A DNA stretch of 64,000 nucleotides from Petunia secreta (GCA_029990175.1 JARKIP010000005.1:30017501-30081500); one strand, 5' to 3'. Positions 46,671 to 57,722 are shown, numbered from the stretch's first letter. Numbers and translations: made by a program. The notes: generated from the sequence alone by a model not told the origin.

Positions 46671-46930
46671 TGTAATCACCTAATTTTGACCAAATTTATC
46701 TTTAATTAGGATGTTAAAATTTGAAAATTAACAAAAAATTACTTGTTATGTGTTTAACTTTGATTCGATATTTCAATTGTGATAGTATTGCAAAATTTAT
46801 ATGGTTTTAATTTTAGTTGTGTGTGTATTTTAATCAAGTCTAGACATCTTTAATGGTTATATATGAAAATAGAGTAGCCCAACTAATTTGAGTCCAGCCC
46901 AATACCCTCAAACCCGGCCCACACTCACAA

Positions 46931-46940
46931 TATATAAAAT
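46931..46940 (+). promoter_or_regulatory. Candidate upstream TATA box in E6 LTR
   Basis: TATATAAAAT lies 260 bp into the LTR. It is a weaker candidate than 48530, but would make almost the whole LTR transcribed. Confidence 0.35.
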
Positions 46941-48468
46941 CCAAATCCCTCATTTTCACTCCCTCACACCCCCATAAGTCTCTTGACTGGCCGAGCCCTT
47001 GCCAAAATTTCCCCAGCCGCCGGAAATCGTCTCCCGCCGTGGCCCCGCCACTGTTCCGCCGGCCGGCCACCACCTCCGGTGGCCGAAAATTTTTGCAAAA
47101 TACACCGTTTGAAAGATCTCGGCTTCCCCATTCCATTTCTCAACCTGTTTTCTTCAAAATCTAAGCCGTTTGGCGTAGATCGGGTTTTCAAATTTGGTCA
47201 AAGCTTCAAAACTCCGGTAAGTTTTGCTCATTTGTTAGTTTTATCTATTTCTTTCTCTCCCCTTACCCTTTTACCCTCCCGTTTCGCTGTCTCTTTCCCG
47301 TTTCTATTCATTTTTCTTCTTCTTATTTTTTCTTTCTCTTTTTCTGTCGAGGGGCTTTGATATTGTTTGTTTGGAGGGGGCTGTGGGGGTTGTGTCGAAC
47401 GGAGGTGATGGACGGTTTGTTCCGGACATTTGAGCGCTGCTCTGTTTCTGTGATGATTCGTAGGAGGGGAGGGGCTGTTTTGGGGGCAGTGAGGGAAGGC
47501 TATGATGATAATGATTTTGTTGATGAACGGAAGCAGCGGAGGTGCTGATTTGTGATGAGTGGTGTCGGGGCTGCGAGGTTGTTCTTCGTCCGAATGGTGT
47601 TGCGATGGCGGAGAGGGACTGTTGTTGTTTGTATTCGATTTGTAATGTTGTCGAGGCAGCATCGGGATTGTGTCGTGTTGGCTTCGGGCAATAATGCAGC
47701 AACTTTGATTTTGGCTAAGGGTTAGACCGAAAAACTCATCTCCATTCTTCCTTTGATTTATTTGTTCTTAGTTAGTTAGATGATTAACTAGGAAAATCAT
47801 GCTTAGTATCGTGTGAATGTATATGTTTATATGTATGAATTTATGTCGCTTCACCAATCAAAGAAATGAATTCATGTCGTTTCATTGCAATCTAATTTAA
47901 GTATTTCATATTCTGGCTCTTTGTTTATGGTCGATGCAATTTTGAATGATTCTGTCTAAAGCGTTGGTTTGGTTGGCTTGTTAGCATAGTTTCATTACCT
48001 CAATTGATAATTGTGTTTGAATCCATAAGTAGAGAGTGTATGTGAGCCTGTGATAGTTTTTTTTTTGTTTCTTTGTTTTTGAACATGAATCGGCTCCCTT
48101 TGCTTAGTTATTCATTAGTAAATTTTTGTGTCCAGCCTATTACCTGGTTTCCGTTTGAGTTGTGAAAAGTATGTTAAAGCTTGCCTTCTCTTTAATTTAG
48201 TTTGTCTAGTTAAGTTAGGAAGTATAACTTAGTTGTGTAATCAGTTTGCTATTAGTTTTGGGTTTAGTTTAGACTTAGTTTTGGGGCTGATTTAGTTGGC
48301 TTTAGTTGGTCTTAGTCCTTTAGCTAGTGTGATGAATGTTTAGTGTCCTTTTAAAGGACATTGTCTTGCATTATTTCAGCTTTTTGGAGCTGTTTTAGTA
48401 GCTGAAATAGTAGGTGTACAGCTGCTGTACTTTTGTTGAAAAATATGGACTAAGTACACTCAAGTATA

Positions 48469-48506
48469 GGGGTGTGGGCTTGTACTTTTGTACAAGTCCA
48501 CACCCC
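48469..48506 (+). promoter_or_regulatory. 17-bp inverted repeat upstream of TATA box
   Basis: GGGGTGTGGGCTTGTAC (48469-48485), loop TTTT, then GTACAAGTCCACACCCC (48490-48506). One position is G-T and all others pair. It ends 24 bp before the TATA box at 48530. Confidence 0.7.
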
Positions 48507-48529
48507 ACCTTTTAGCCCCATCTTTTAGC

Positions 48530-48537
48530 TATAAATA
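48530..48537 (+). promoter_or_regulatory. Main candidate TATA box of E6 LTR
   Basis: TATAAATA in the context AGCTATAAATAGAGGC matches the plant consensus. A pyrimidine/adenine-rich stretch about 30 bp downstream fits an initiation site. This would give a U3 of about 1.86 kb. Confidence 0.6.
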
Positions 48538-50294
48538 GAGGCATTTACTACCCTCTTAAAAACACAACTATCAGCTGAAAAAGAACAACAACAAGCTGAA
48601 ATTCACAAGAAATTAAGAGCAAAAACACTTAAAAAAAAATAGTAAGTTTGAGAGTTAGATTTAGAACCAAAAGCCTTTACATATAAGGTCTTTTGGGGCA
48701 TAAATCTTAAGGTTTAAAGGTTGAATAGGGGTATAAAAGGGGCTGTTGTAGCGGCTGATTTGGGTACTAAGTTGCTCGCTTTGGTTTGGTCTTGCTATTT
48801 CATTTGCTTCACTAGCTTGGAAATTTCTACACAAGGTAAACACAATTTACCTTATATGTTTTATCATTTTGGTTATGAAATGAAGTAAAAATCAGCATGT
48901 CTAAAGCCCTTTATTGTATGCATCTTGTTATGAGTTTTATTCTAGTTAAAAATGGCTATTTGTGAAAACCAGGAAATATTTAGTATTTATTTGTGCAATT
49001 TAATTCATCTATCATTTTAGCTATGTATAAAAATCTGGACAACATGTAAAGGTTAGGCAAATTTAGGATTTAACTATCAAAACTGCAAACGTTAAGCTCT
49101 GGCTATTTCTATAATATGGGGTGTATTTTCTGTAAATTGTATGTATTTGCAAATGTAGAATTTTTTTTTACAAAGTTTTGACCAACTGGGCTCTCTTTAA
49201 AAATCTGGACATATTTGGAATGAGTAGGCAAAAATAGGATATAAGTGCAAAGTTTTAACAAAATTTAGAATCTGGTACGAATAGGCTTTGAACTTAGGAC
49301 GTTCTTCAAATTCGGCCACATGTTAATTTATTTATACAATCATTATCTTAAACAAAGTAAAGGTGCTAACTTTGTAAATGGATTTTAAAACTGTCTATTT
49401 TCGCAAAAAACCTTTAGCCCACATAGCACAAGGGTAGCATATCAATAATTAGTCCTTTCTCATTTTACTTTAACAAATGACGACATGGTGTGTCAAATGG
49501 GTTCTGTTTTGAGTTTCAATTTGGTTGTTGCTCCTTAGCTTTTATACTTTTCTATTCTAAGTAATAGAAGAGAAATTTAAAGGCTTAAAGCCTTGCCCAC
49601 GTCGTAATCAATTTTTAATAACTGGCCCCCAAGTCTTATATACTAGAGTACTATAAGTTGTAGGAGTAGCTTACTCTATTTTTCACTCATGGAGTGGATA
49701 ACCTATCAATTATTGTTAAAATGAGTGTTGAAATTAGTGATCATTACCTTCTACATCTACATGGTGCTCAGCGAACGTATTACTGTTTTTCCTTATCCTA
49801 AAGCGAGCGGGACCGCAGAATACAAGGTTAGCAAATCTAAATGTTGAAATTTGTGGTCTGCTTATTACGCGAATAAAATAAAATTAAATTGAGATAAGCT
49901 AATTTGAAATTAATTATTTTCGAGGCTAATTACAAGCTTTGAAATAAAACCAGTCCTTTGTGAGGTTGGAAAGAAACGATACCTTTTAATTTTCCGAATA
50001 AAAATTTTAAATTTAACCAGTCCTCTGCGAGGTTGGAAAAGAATGACGCGCTTCTAATTTTTTTTAATCAAAGTGCAAAATTCAAATTAACGGTATTAAT
50101 ATAACAACCATATTTAATAAATTAAAAATTGCGACAATAAAGCAACTGTGCTTGTCACAGGATTCGAGGGTGCCTAATACCTTCCCGAGAGTCAACTGAG
50201 AACCTTACCCGAATCTCTAACGCAGACCATTAGACGAGTCAGAGGTGTTCCAAGGTACCTTTTGGTGACTTGGGACACCTTAAACTATGTCAAG

Positions 50295-50305
50295 TGGCGA
50301 CTCCG
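50295..50305 (+). other. Primer-site-like block inside E6 LTR
   Basis: TGGCGACTCCG, identical to the first 11 bases of the primer site at 50403, lies 108 bp upstream of it and inside the LTR. Confidence 0.55.
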
Positions 50306-50402
50306 AGTTCTCTAAATAATTTTGTACCTTTTTGAACACCAGTCACGAGCCTTTAAATAATAAACTGCGCAGTTAATAAATAATTTTTAGGGCGTGATAG
50401 CT

Positions 50403-50420
50403 TGGCGACTCCGCTGGGGA
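50403..50420 (+). other. E6 primer-binding site, tRNA-Arg type
   Basis: TGGCGACTCCGCTGGGGA, three bases after the LTR. As I remember plant tRNA-Arg genes ending CCCCAGCGGAGTCG plus CCA, this is a perfect 18-base complement, and Arg primers are described for Ogre. Confidence 0.8.
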
Positions 50421-51686
50421 AAATTAGTGAAAACTAGAATCTCCGGCTTTGATAAATTGTCGCATGTTTTAATTTATTAAATATTTGGTTGTTATATTTT
50501 ATTGCCGTTATCGCCTGAAAAATTGAATGTTACTACCTTGATATTGTTGAACTGTATATATAAACTGTCTTCCTCCGCAACCCTCTGAGTCTCTGAAATA
50601 CACACACACGCGCACTTACCAGATTGCTTGTGGCATCTGGGAATTTCTTACTAAATTGCCCATGATTTAGGAGGAAGGCGTGACGGGGTTTTAGGCCGGA
50701 CACACTGTCTTTGGATGGCCCTGATGCGCTTTCCGCCCGGTTTGTCCGCCGGGTTTTCAGCCAGTCTAGACACTGAGTCAGTTGTGTCACCTAGAGTTTA
50801 ACCTTTAGGCCCAATTATCTGCATCATATCCGACTTAATGAGGTGCGATACACCGGTATTGCACTTGTCTAGGTTGACTACCTTTGGTCTAAACGGGACC
50901 CACTTCCCGGGAAATATTTGTCTAAAAGGCATTCTATGTGTTGCATGCGACTAGGAAAGGTTGTTATGCTGACCAAATTGGGGAGAGACGGATTTCAAAA
51001 GAAAAAAAAAAGAAAAAGAAAGAAAAAAAATGAAAGGAAAAGTGAGGAAGCAGGGTGAATTTTATGTTTTAAATGTAAATGTTTTGTCATTTTTATAAAA
51101 TTGAGTCATACTGCTGTAATGGCAAATCTTTTGTAAAAATGCCAGTGTTGGCCGTCTTTTGTAGATATCAGTTTGGTGTCGTTATAACAACGAAAATTTT
51201 ACAAAAAAAAAAAAAAAACGTACTTAGTAGTTAGAAAGTCGAAAAATTTTGGTGTCAGTTTTCACGTCGTTATAATGGCGAATTTTTAGAAAAAGGCTCG
51301 TATATCGATGTTGGAAGTTTTTGGGATCCAGTCTCTCACGTCGTTATGCTGGCGAATTTTTTGCGAAAATACTGTAGTGTCATCACCGGAATGAATTTTT
51401 TGTTTTGATGTCATTGTGGCGTCGTCGTAACGTCGAATCTTTTCTTTTATAAATTACATCTAAATACCAATGTTGGTAATTTCCTGGAGTCAGTCCTGAT
51501 GCCGTTACGATGGCAAAATTTTTCGAATCTCTTAGGGTCAACTTTACGTCATTACAATAACAAAAGTTTTGTTGAAAATTGGAGTTTCGAATTAGCAGTT
51601 TAGGCATCTGTTTTGCTCTGTTGGTCAGTTGTTTTAAGTTGTTCTCAGGCTTTCAAACATTTGACACATTTTTTTTATTAGGAACA
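50421..51686 (+). other. E6 leader, non-coding
   Basis: The sequence between the primer site and ORF1 includes a purine run at 50998-51042 and a degenerate tandem repeat at 51110-51570. Just before ORF1, TTTTTTTTATTAG at 51669-51681 resembles a 3' splice site. A minus-strand open frame at 50533-50790 has no support. Confidence 0.6.
51110..51570 (+). repeat. Degenerate leader repeat, GTCGTTAT-GGCGAA type, about seven units
   Basis: The core GTCGTTATAAYGGCGAATTTT recurs near 51112, 51178, 51266, 51340, 51419, 51502 and 51549, mostly 66 to 88 bp apart. Sequence between cores is less conserved. Confidence 0.65.
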
Positions 51687-53576
51687 ATGGCTGCATCATC
51701 TTCTAGGACAGTCAAGAGAAAATACCCTGCTGATACCATTCCGCCCTCTATTATGATGACTGATGGTCCACCCAAATCGGATAAATCTCTAAAGTCTTGG
51801 TGGGGCACAATGAGTAAAATGCAGAAAGATATAGTCCAGGAAAAGATTGGTTTTCTGACTGACCTTGTGACTAAAACTATTGTCCCGCGGCGAGACTTGA
51901 TCAGTGCGCTAGTTGGGTTTTGGAACCCAAACCAAAATACCTTCTGTTTTAAGGGGTTTGAGATGACGCCGACCCTCGAGGAGATAGCTGGGCTTCTTAA
52001 GCTGGATTTTGAGAAAAAGAATATGATTGCTCCGAGGAAGGTTAATGAGCGTGATTTTTTCAGTAATATCAAGGTACGAACGGACCTCTCAATCGCTAGT
52101 GTTCATCAAGGCTGGATTTCCTTTGATTACCTTTATGATCGTTTTGGGGCCGATAATGGTTTTAAGAAGTATGGATTTGAGTTCCACGACAAGCTGAAAT
52201 ATGAAGATTGGGTACAACTCTGTCCTAAGGTCTTTGTGTTCGCTTTGCTAGGGTTGTTGGTTTTCCCACTACCGGATAGAGCGATATCTATTAAGGTCAG
52301 TTGGACCATGGCAGCTTTATATGGTGGAGCACCAGACGCCACTATCGTCCCGATGATTCTAGGTAGTATATTTCATGCTTTGACTCGATGCCACAAGGGA
52401 GAAAGCGGTTTCTTTGAAGGGTGTAACCTTCTGTTACAGGTCTGGTTCTTGGAGCATGTACGCCCTTGCCCACCTCGTAATATTCTTAGGTGCGGTGACA
52501 TCGATTATCTTGAATACCATCTCGAACACATCGAGAAGTATAAATTCCCAGGAAGTGAGCCAGATTGGAGGTCTTTCTTGAACTCTCTCACGCCGGACAA
52601 GATTTTGTGGCAGTGTAGCTGGTTTCCTAAGAGGGAGGTTGTACATAGATGTGTGGACCATCCTTTTCTCGTTCTGATGGGTTTGACAGCATCCCATCCT
52701 TATGTTCCGCTGCGTGTACTTAGGCAGTTGGGTCGAAAGCAGGAGATCCCAATAGTTGAGGACATGAGTGCATATGTCTCAGACTATCCTCTCAACCTAG
52801 CTACTCTTAGAGGTGAGATCTTGCGCTTGTGGGATACTAGGAGGCACCTCGCAGAAAGCACACAGGTTCAGGATGGACTTAAGGGGGAGGTCGTTCGGGA
52901 GTACAAGTTCTGGTATTACCACCAGCCCATACCCAGAGAGATGCCCGCGAGGTCGAGAGCAGGCATGGTTGACACTGAGGCCAGGCTGGATATGCAGGTT
53001 CAGCTTGCTAGGCACGAGATTGGGAAGGAATACCGTGCTACCATACAAAGCTTAATTGCAGAGAGGGATGCCGCCAGAGCTGCTCAGCCAGAGAGTGAGG
53101 GTTTCGCGCATCAGCACCTAGACACAGTCAGACGACTCCGTGTCATGCACTCACAGGCATTGACAGAGCGGGATGCCGACAGGGCAGCTTTGTTGGAAAG
53201 CAGGAGAAGGGAGGATTATCATCGCCAGGATACCATAGATTCTCGAGCTCGACTCGACAAGGCATTAGAGCAGGGTGAGCAGCTCAGAGGGCTAGCACAG
53301 GACCGACTTCAAGATATACAGGTTGCAGGACAGACCATTAGTGTAGCTTATCGGCAGGTTTATGACTCTGCTACATATGTTGCACGGTCCATCGATGAGT
53401 ATAGGAGGCTTCCCGCGGAGGACATACTCCCACATGTGCTTCCCTTCGTCACTAGAGTTGCGGCAGATTTGAATGGATTGCGCCGTACCTTTGTAGAAGG
53501 CCCGCCAGTAGATCCCAAGAAGCCATTCGAGTTCGACCCAGAGGAGCCAGCTGACTTTGTGCCCCAGTCACCTTAG
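51687..53576 (+). CDS. E6 ORF1: plant-mobile-domain-like protein with coiled-coil tail, 629 aa, intact
   Basis: The ATG at 51687 lies in AACAATGGC, an ideal plant start context; an in-frame TTG upstream is ignored. Residues of about 20-370 carry the wording of the plant mobile domain family (called DUF7745 in some recent annotations, from memory): WWGTMSKMQKDIVQEKIGFL, LISALVGFWNPNQNTFCF, EMTPTLEEIAGLL, then a conserved Trp/Pro-rich middle (WFLEHVRPCPPRN, WQCSWFPKREV). Residues of about 430-590 are rich in Arg, Glu, Ala and Gln and predict a coiled coil. The C-terminus is acidic and Pro-rich. Ogre elements carry an ORF1 of unknown function in this place. It is open from start to stop, unlike gag-pol. 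No signal peptide or membrane segment is seen. Role in the element is unknown. Confidence 0.85.
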   Translation: MAASSSRTVKRKYPADTIPPSIMMTDGPPKSDKSLKSWWGTMSKMQKDIVQEKIGFLTDLVTKTIVPRRDLISALVGFWNPNQNTFCFKGFEMTPTLEEIAGLLKLDFEKKNMIAPRKVNERDFFSNIKVRTDLSIASVHQGWISFDYLYDRFGADNGFKKYGFEFHDKLKYEDWVQLCPKVFVFALLGLLVFPLPDRAISIKVSWTMAALYGGAPDATIVPMILGSIFHALTRCHKGESGFFEGCNLLLQVWFLEHVRPCPPRNILRCGDIDYLEYHLEHIEKYKFPGSEPDWRSFLNSLTPDKILWQCSWFPKREVVHRCVDHPFLVLMGLTASHPYVPLRVLRQLGRKQEIPIVEDMSAYVSDYPLNLATLRGEILRLWDTRRHLAESTQVQDGLKGEVVREYKFWYYHQPIPREMPARSRAGMVDTEARLDMQVQLARHEIGKEYRATIQSLIAERDAARAAQPESEGFAHQHLDTVRRLRVMHSQALTERDADRAALLESRRREDYHRQDTIDSRARLDKALEQGEQLRGLAQDRLQDIQVAGQTISVAYRQVYDSATYVARSIDEYRRLPAEDILPHVLPFVTRVAADLNGLRRTFVEGPPVDPKKPFEFDPEEPADFVPQSP

Positions 53577-54036
53577 TAGATACATCGGGCCAAGATGATG
53601 CAGGTTATTGCTTTTGTCATTTATTTTACATCTTGGCTTTGTTGTACTTTATGTTGCTTTTGAATTTGGCATGTAGTAATTTATTTTCACTTTTTTTCAG
53701 TCAGTTGTACGTTTCTTTTGGTCGTGCTCCGGAAGCACCATATGTACTCTTTCTTTTTAAGTAATGAAAATATTTTGCTTATTTTTATGTGTCAATTCAT
53801 TTCACTCTCTAGCCTCACTTGAAAAAAAATATATATACAAAAAAAGAAAGAAAAGAAAAGAAAAGAAAAAAAAAAGAAAAGAAAAGAAAAGAGATCAAAT
53901 AATACACTTGGGGATCTAATCCAAACCAATTCGGGATGACGCATAACGACCGTAGGCATTTGTTTAGGCCGACAAGCAAATTCATGTTACATGCTATCTT
54001 GTTGCACTAACGTGTTTTGATTTGCATAGAGCTTGA
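53577..54036 (+). other. E6 ORF1-gag spacer
   Basis: Non-coding, with an (AAAAG)n purine tract at 53838-53893. Near the end, GTTTTGATTTGCATAG (54014-54029) resembles a 3' splice site just upstream of the gag frame, which lacks an early ATG. This would fit a spliced leader. Confidence 0.5.
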
Positions 54037-56763
54037 GCAACTGCCGTGCTGGCCCCACATTCCTACTCCACCAGAATCAAGGGACCACTGCCTGTTCCAG
54101 AAGTGGTTGAAGCACCTCTTCAAGAAAACACTCCAACAACGATGGTCGAAGAAACTGAGAACACTGAGCTGGTTTGCTTGGCTGAACAACAGGCTAAGAT
54201 GGCCGAGGATTTCACGGCCATGAAAGATATGATGATGCAGCTGGTCCGCAACTTAGCGGTAGTTCAGGCACCTCCTGTTCCGCCAGGCGCTACTGGTTTC
54301 ATGGCGAATACTCAGCCACCAGGGCAAGGGCAATCTACAATGGTAGAAGACCCCCGTTATCCTCCAGGGTTCGGTCCACATCCAGAAACTGACAACGTAG
54401 CTGGACCTTCTACTGTACAACCTGGGGCACAATTCCCATAGCATGGACAACATGGCCAAGCCCAAGTTCCTGCCACAGCATTCACCATTCCTGCTGGACA
54501 CACTTTGCAAAGGTCAAACAGTGACCCACAGTTAAGGGCTCGTGATCAACAATTCGACCAAACTCGGGGTAATGTACTCCGCCCCACTGAGTCGTATGAT
54601 CATGGACACCACCCAGAATCACATGCTGATGTCGAAAGATTGGGGAAAACAGAAGAGGCTGACTTTGCTCGGAAATTGAAAAGCTTGGAGCAAACTGTGA
54701 AAAACATACAAGGGCAAGGGGGTAAAACCAGTATTTCATATAAAGACATGTGCTTATTCCCTCATGTGCCATTGCCTGAAGGTTTTGTTGTGCCCAAATT
54801 TGATCCGTACACTGGACAAAGTGATCCAAGGATCCATGTGAAGATATACCTTAACAAAATGAGGGGTATCGAGAAGGACAAATTATTAATGGCGTACTTT
54901 GCGGACAGTTTGGGAGGACCGGCCACAGAATGGTTTGTGCAACAAGATGTTTCGAAGTGGGTCACCTTTGACGACATGGCCAGTGCTTTCCTGAACCATT
55001 ATGGCTACAAAATGGAGGCTGCTCCTAATCGTTCTTCTTTGAAGACGATCACAAAGAAACCAGGTGAAAGTTTCAGATAGTATGCCTACAGGTGGCGCGA
55101 ACAGGCGGCGCGTGTGAGCCCTTTGATCCCAGACGATAAAATGGTTGAAGAATTCGTCGAAGTGCTTGACGAAACATACTACCAAGCGATGGCCTCTGCC
55201 CTTGGGAAGCAATTCAGTGAAGCAGTAAAAATTGGGGAGATGATTGAGAGAGGAATCAAAGCAGGCAAGATTGTTAGCCAAACAGCTTTGAGAGCCACGA
55301 CCCAAGCGTTGCAATCAGGGTCAGGTACTTTTGGGAAGAAGAAAGAGAAGAAAGATGAAGTGGCAATGGTTGGTCCTGGACCGAGAAGAAATGATAGGAG
55401 ATACAACGACCGTCAAGGGTACATTCAGGCACCCCCGCCGCAACAATTCTATCCAACTCACGGCCAATAATTTGCCATGCCGCAATTCTTATTCCCTGTA
55501 AATGCAGCATCTTATGCTCAGCCGCTATCTGGTCCGCAATTGCGTCCACCCCCTGCTCTGGTCCAATATAACAATCAACAGGCACATACTCAATTCCAAG
55601 CTCACCAGGAGATGCCTTATCGACTACGAGGTCCGCATGGTTTTCGTCCAAACATGCAACAGAGAAACATGCAACAAGAGAAAAGGCAGTTCACCCCACT
55701 GGGGGAAACTTACACTAATTTGTTTGAAAAGTTGCAACAAGCCAATCTTTTGAAGCCAATCCCGGGGAAAGTGAATCCCAATGGAAGAGTTGATCATTCA
55801 CGCCATTGTGCGTTTCATTCTGGAGCGCCTGGACATGACACAGAATCCTGCTGGGAACTCAAAAGGGTAATCCAGGAAATGATAGACAGTAATCAGATAA
55901 AAGTCGTGGGGGATGAAACACAAAATGTGAATCAAAATCCTTTACCAACTCATGATGTTCAACACAACGTACCCATGGTAGGGATGGTATGCATAGAAGA
56001 GGACATGAAAGGGAAAGCCGCCAAGCAGATTGTGGCAGTTGGTCCCTCTCCAGACATCAAAGGCCCTGAGCCATTTATTGTTGTAATCAGGGGAAAGTCA
56101 AGTGCGTGTGTTGTCAACAAAGCAAAGCAAGATACTACTGTTGAGCCAAGTTTCACAATTCCGGCTGCAAAGCAGGAAAAAGTTCATGACAATGCACCAA
56201 CATTTATTGTGCAAGGGGCATCATGTCAGAAAACTCCGATCTTCGAGGTTAAGGCGAAGAAGTATGAACCGGTTATCACCACTCAGGCAGCGCAACTCCC
56301 TGTCAAAAGTACAAAGGCTGTTCCTTGGAACTACAACAAGACAATTGTGTCTTACAACGGGAAAGAAATCATGGAGGTTGCTGCAGATGTAAATGGTCTA
56401 ACTCGGTCCGGGAGATGTTTTACCCCGGAAGAATTGAGAAAGGCAAAGCCAGGTCGAGAAGACCAAGGACCCATCAAAGAGCCGGTGTCTGAGAAAGAAG
56501 CTGAAGAATTTTTGAAGAAAATGAGATCGACAGATTATTCTATCGTCGAGCAATTGAGAAAGACTCCAGCTCAGATATCACTCTTGTCTCTACTTATGAA
56601 CTCTGAAGCACATCGCAATGCACTGTTGAAGATATTGAATGAGGCCTACATTCCTGAACAAACTACCGTGGCTAATCTGGAAGCACTTGCTGACAGAGTA
56701 TTTGAGACTAATCGTGTGATGTTCACCGATGAGGAGCTGCCAGCAGAAGGAACCGGTCATAAT
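54037..56763 (+). pseudogene. E6 gag, interrupted by three stops
   Basis: One frame runs through the whole stretch, with stops at 54439 (TAG), 55078 (TAG) and 55468 (TAA). The first ATG is 54142. The N-terminal part is helical (ELVCLAEQQAKMAEDFTAM). The core matches retrotransposon gag: PLPEGFVVPKFDPYTG, LGGPATEWF, then after the second stop YAYRWREQAARVSPLIPDD. A CAFHSGAPGHDTESCWELK block at about 55805-55863 stands in the zinc-knuckle position. The last part is basic and Gln/Pro-rich. Gag forms the particle and binds RNA. Each stop lies one C-to-T change from a Gln codon. It cannot yield a full protein without readthrough. Confidence 0.85.
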
Positions 56764-57276
56764 TGAGCGCTTCATGTCTCAGTTAAGTGTGAAGACTCCT
56801 ATGTCACACGTGTTCTAATAGATGGTGGCGCGGGATTGAACATTTGCCCTCTATCTACATTGAAGAGTCTAAGGGTGGATATGAGCAAAATCAGGGCAAG
56901 TTCCTCTGCTGTTCGTGCTTTTGATGGTGGAGTTCGAGAATCTTTGGGCATCATCAATCTTGAGTTAACCATTGGTCCCGCTACCTTCAGCATTGAGTTC
57001 CAAGTCATGGAAACGGATGCATCGTACAATCTGTTATTGGGCCGACCATGGATTCACATGGCTTGTGCAGTACCATCCACAGTTCACCAGGTGGTCAAGT
57101 TTACTTGGGATAATCAAGATGTCGTGGTTTATGGAGAGGATGACTCACAGTTTAACAATAGCCTGGACGTACCAGCCCTTGAAGCCGTCACTACACGCCC
57201 GACCATCATGTATCAAACCTCTGATGTGGTGTATGTGGAAAAGGTAACATAAGGGAAACCTATACCCATCCCAAGA
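56764..57276 (+). pseudogene. E6 aspartic protease, interrupted
   Basis: In the same frame as gag, after a TGA at 56764. The active site is VLIDGGAGLNICP (Asp codon at 56821); Tat/Ogre proteases often have DGG where others have DSG or DTG. Next come the flap region and the GRPW box (LLLGRPWIHM at about 57035-57060), which closes the domain. A TAA at 57250-57252 separates it from the G-patch part. The protease cleaves the gag-pol polyprotein. Catalytic residues are intact but the stops would block translation. Confidence 0.8.
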
Positions 57277-57722
57277 GTGTCAAAGGCGTCTATTATGATG
57301 GCGTCCGAAATGTTAAAGCATGGTTTCCAATTTGGAAAGGGCTTGGGAGCATCACTACAAGGCAGGGTAAATCCAGTTTATCCAAATGGTGTGCAAGGCA
57401 CGTGGGGACTAGGGTTCAAGCCAAAAGCAGCTGATCGCAAGCAAGCAAAGAAAAAGAAGTCGGAAGTTTGGTCTCTCCCAAAGCCAATTCCGTGTCTCAC
57501 TCAGTCTTTTGTGGGTTATGTTATGAAACCAAAGGTTGTCGCTACAAACGTCAACACAGTGGAAGACAATCAGGATGCACCATTTGATCTAGGTGGCACT
57601 TTTGAAATCTGCATGGTACAGCCGGGTGAAGGCTCCAGTAATGCTTCAATTCAGTACATTGGCCCGGACATGCACTTGACTAACTGGAATGCAACTCCCT
57701 TTCCTATCAGGAAGGGGTCTTG
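57277..57722 (+). pseudogene. E6 G-patch domain and PR-RT linker
   Basis: In the gag-protease frame. MLKHGFQFGKGLGASLQG (about 57310-57363) is a G-patch, a short glycine-rich motif that binds RNA or helicases. It is followed by GLGFKPKAADRKQAKKKK, a basic tail. G-patch domains next to the protease occur in several retroelements. The frame ends in a TAG at 57724, two bases into the candidate intron. No stop interrupts the G-patch itself. Confidence 0.75.

Larger units (their letters stand above)
46671..50399 (+). repeat. E6 5' LTR, about 3729 bp
   Basis: It starts TGTAATCACC and ends GGCGTGATA, partly complementary ends with the last bases TA in place of CA. Inside are two TATA-like boxes (46931 and 48530), a strong inverted repeat (48469-48506), a GC-rich segment (46980-47700) and a primer-site-like block (50295-50305). 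Several long open frames in the GC-rich segment, on both strands, have no family features. The flanking LINE codon context fixes the left end. Confidence 0.8.

Noticed and set aside
47000..47700. Several overlapping long frames on both strands in the E6 LTR
   Set aside because: A GC-rich LTR segment naturally has few stops; none has a domain, and they overlap on opposite strands.
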